From an uncultured Eubacteriales bacterium (lineage in GTDB: Bacteria; Bacillota; Clostridia; Peptostreptococcales; Anaerovoracaceae), in the NCBI GenBank assembly GCA_902766185.1, contig CACXCQ010000326.1:1-5208 (forward strand): a stretch of 5,208 bases of DNA, written 5' to 3'. Both the position numbers and the translations under genes were made by a program. Shown here in pieces: positions 4,841-5,208 of this stretch; position 1 is the first letter of the stretch; every line of letters starts with the position of its first letter. The notes beneath the pieces were generated by a model. The model did not search any database and was not told the DNA's origin. It was given only the letters and a program-made list of their open reading frames with translations.

Positions 4841-5124
4841 GCGCAAAGGCTGGGCATAACCGAGATCAGGATGCAAAGGCTGGTCAGAACTGTTTTGCTG
4901 AAAAGTCGTTACGGATACTGCGCCCGATCCGGGCAGTGCCCTCGCTAAGTCCTCGTCGCAGGCAGCCAGTGCCGCTCGTTCAGAGAGAATCGTGCCCTGC
5001 GCAAACTCGCTCCCAAAGGTCGCTCAGACATGCGCAGAGCAGGGCGATTCTCCATCTTCACTTCGCGGATGGCTGCCCCTGCTCCTGCGGAATCCGCTCG
5101 GGCACTGCCCGCCCGGGCGCAGTA
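4841..5124 (+). repeat. intergenic palindromic repeat element, copy B
   Basis: Same element as at 2211-2493, in the same orientation, beginning 4 nt after the DUF6273 stop. The boxes GCAAAGGCTGG occur at 4842-4852 and 4873-4883. The palindrome (4916-5124) is better preserved than in copy A: TACTGCGCCCG (4916-4926) pairs with CGGGCGCAGTA (5114-5124), GGGCAGTGCCC (4931-4941) with GGGCACTGCCC (5100-5110), GGCAGCCA (4961-4968) with TGGCTGCC (5070-5077), GAGAATCG (4985-4992) with CGATTCTC (5045-5052), and CCCTGC (4995-5000) with GCAGGG (5039-5044). These nest into one long stepped hairpin with an apical loop near 5004-5030. Homology to copy A ends right at the outer arm on the right side. Confidence 0.88.
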
Positions 5125-5158
5125 AGGAAACAGATTCGTAAACGGTCTGGATAGCTCC

Positions 5159-5204
5159 TTGGGTAAGCCTTGGGTTCTATGATATAATCTAAGCGCCGGA
5201 GGAG
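5159..5204 (+). promoter_or_regulatory. promoter and ribosome binding site of the next, off-window gene
   Basis: An extended -10 (TGATATAAT, with TATAAT at 5183-5188) has only a weak -35 (TTGGGT, 5159-5164) at 18 nt spacing. GGAGGAG (5198-5204) is a strong ribosome binding site, so a start codon is expected within a few bases past the window end. The leader would be very short. Confidence 0.6.
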
Positions 5205-5208
5205 AGCA

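Noticed and set aside
3973..4857. A 294-residue minus-strand open frame opposite the DUF6273 gene
   Set aside because: The plus strand has a strong ribosome binding site and recognisable DUF6273 motifs. The antisense product is His/Pro/Arg-rich with no domain, a by-product of the GC-rich wobble positions.
2211..5124. CRISPR array
   Set aside because: The repeats are two long palindromic units 2.6 kb apart, with no short regularly spaced direct repeats and no cas genes.

Overview
The window reads as chromosomal DNA from an anaerobic Firmicute, most likely a Lachnospiraceae-type clostridium. The reasons are an S-box (SAM) riboswitch with a transcriptional attenuator, strong AGGAGG-like ribosome binding sites, TTGACA/TATAAT promoters, and two protein families that are abundant in Lachnospiraceae: an Rpn/YhgA-like PD-(D/E)XK protein and a DUF6273 protein. 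This taxonomic call is inference from family content and was not confirmed by a search.

Left part (1-2201): a -10 box, a SAM riboswitch and an intrinsic terminator precede three same-strand genes. These encode an N-formylglutamate amidohydrolase (HutG/FGase)-family protein, a DUF1810 protein and an alpha/beta-hydrolase esterase. The gaps are 77 nt and 2 nt and no terminator is visible between the genes, so they look like one operon repressed by S-adenosylmethionine. An FGase-family hydrolase under SAM control suggests a methionine- or sulfur-linked substrate (for example an N-acyl amino acid) rather than histidine degradation. This is inference.

Middle and right part (2202-5124): two copies of a non-coding element of about 284 bp lie in the same orientation at 2211-2493 and 4841-5124, each beginning within about 10 nt of a stop codon. 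Each has two GCAAAGGCTGG-like boxes followed by a palindrome of about 210 bp that can fold into one long stepped hairpin. The palindromes are about 90% identical by hand count, and at least one difference converts a C:G pair into a U:G wobble. Between the copies lie a minus-strand Rpn-family nuclease gene and a plus-strand DUF6273 gene, divergently transcribed from a 326-bp intergenic region. That region holds two candidate promoters, a small inverted repeat and an orphan intrinsic terminator almost identical to the riboswitch terminator.

Right edge (5125-5208): an extended -10 promoter and a strong ribosome binding site point to another plus-strand gene starting just past the window.

The most interesting items are the repeated palindromic element, the SAM riboswitch over an FGase/DUF1810/esterase operon, and the orphan copy of the riboswitch terminator.
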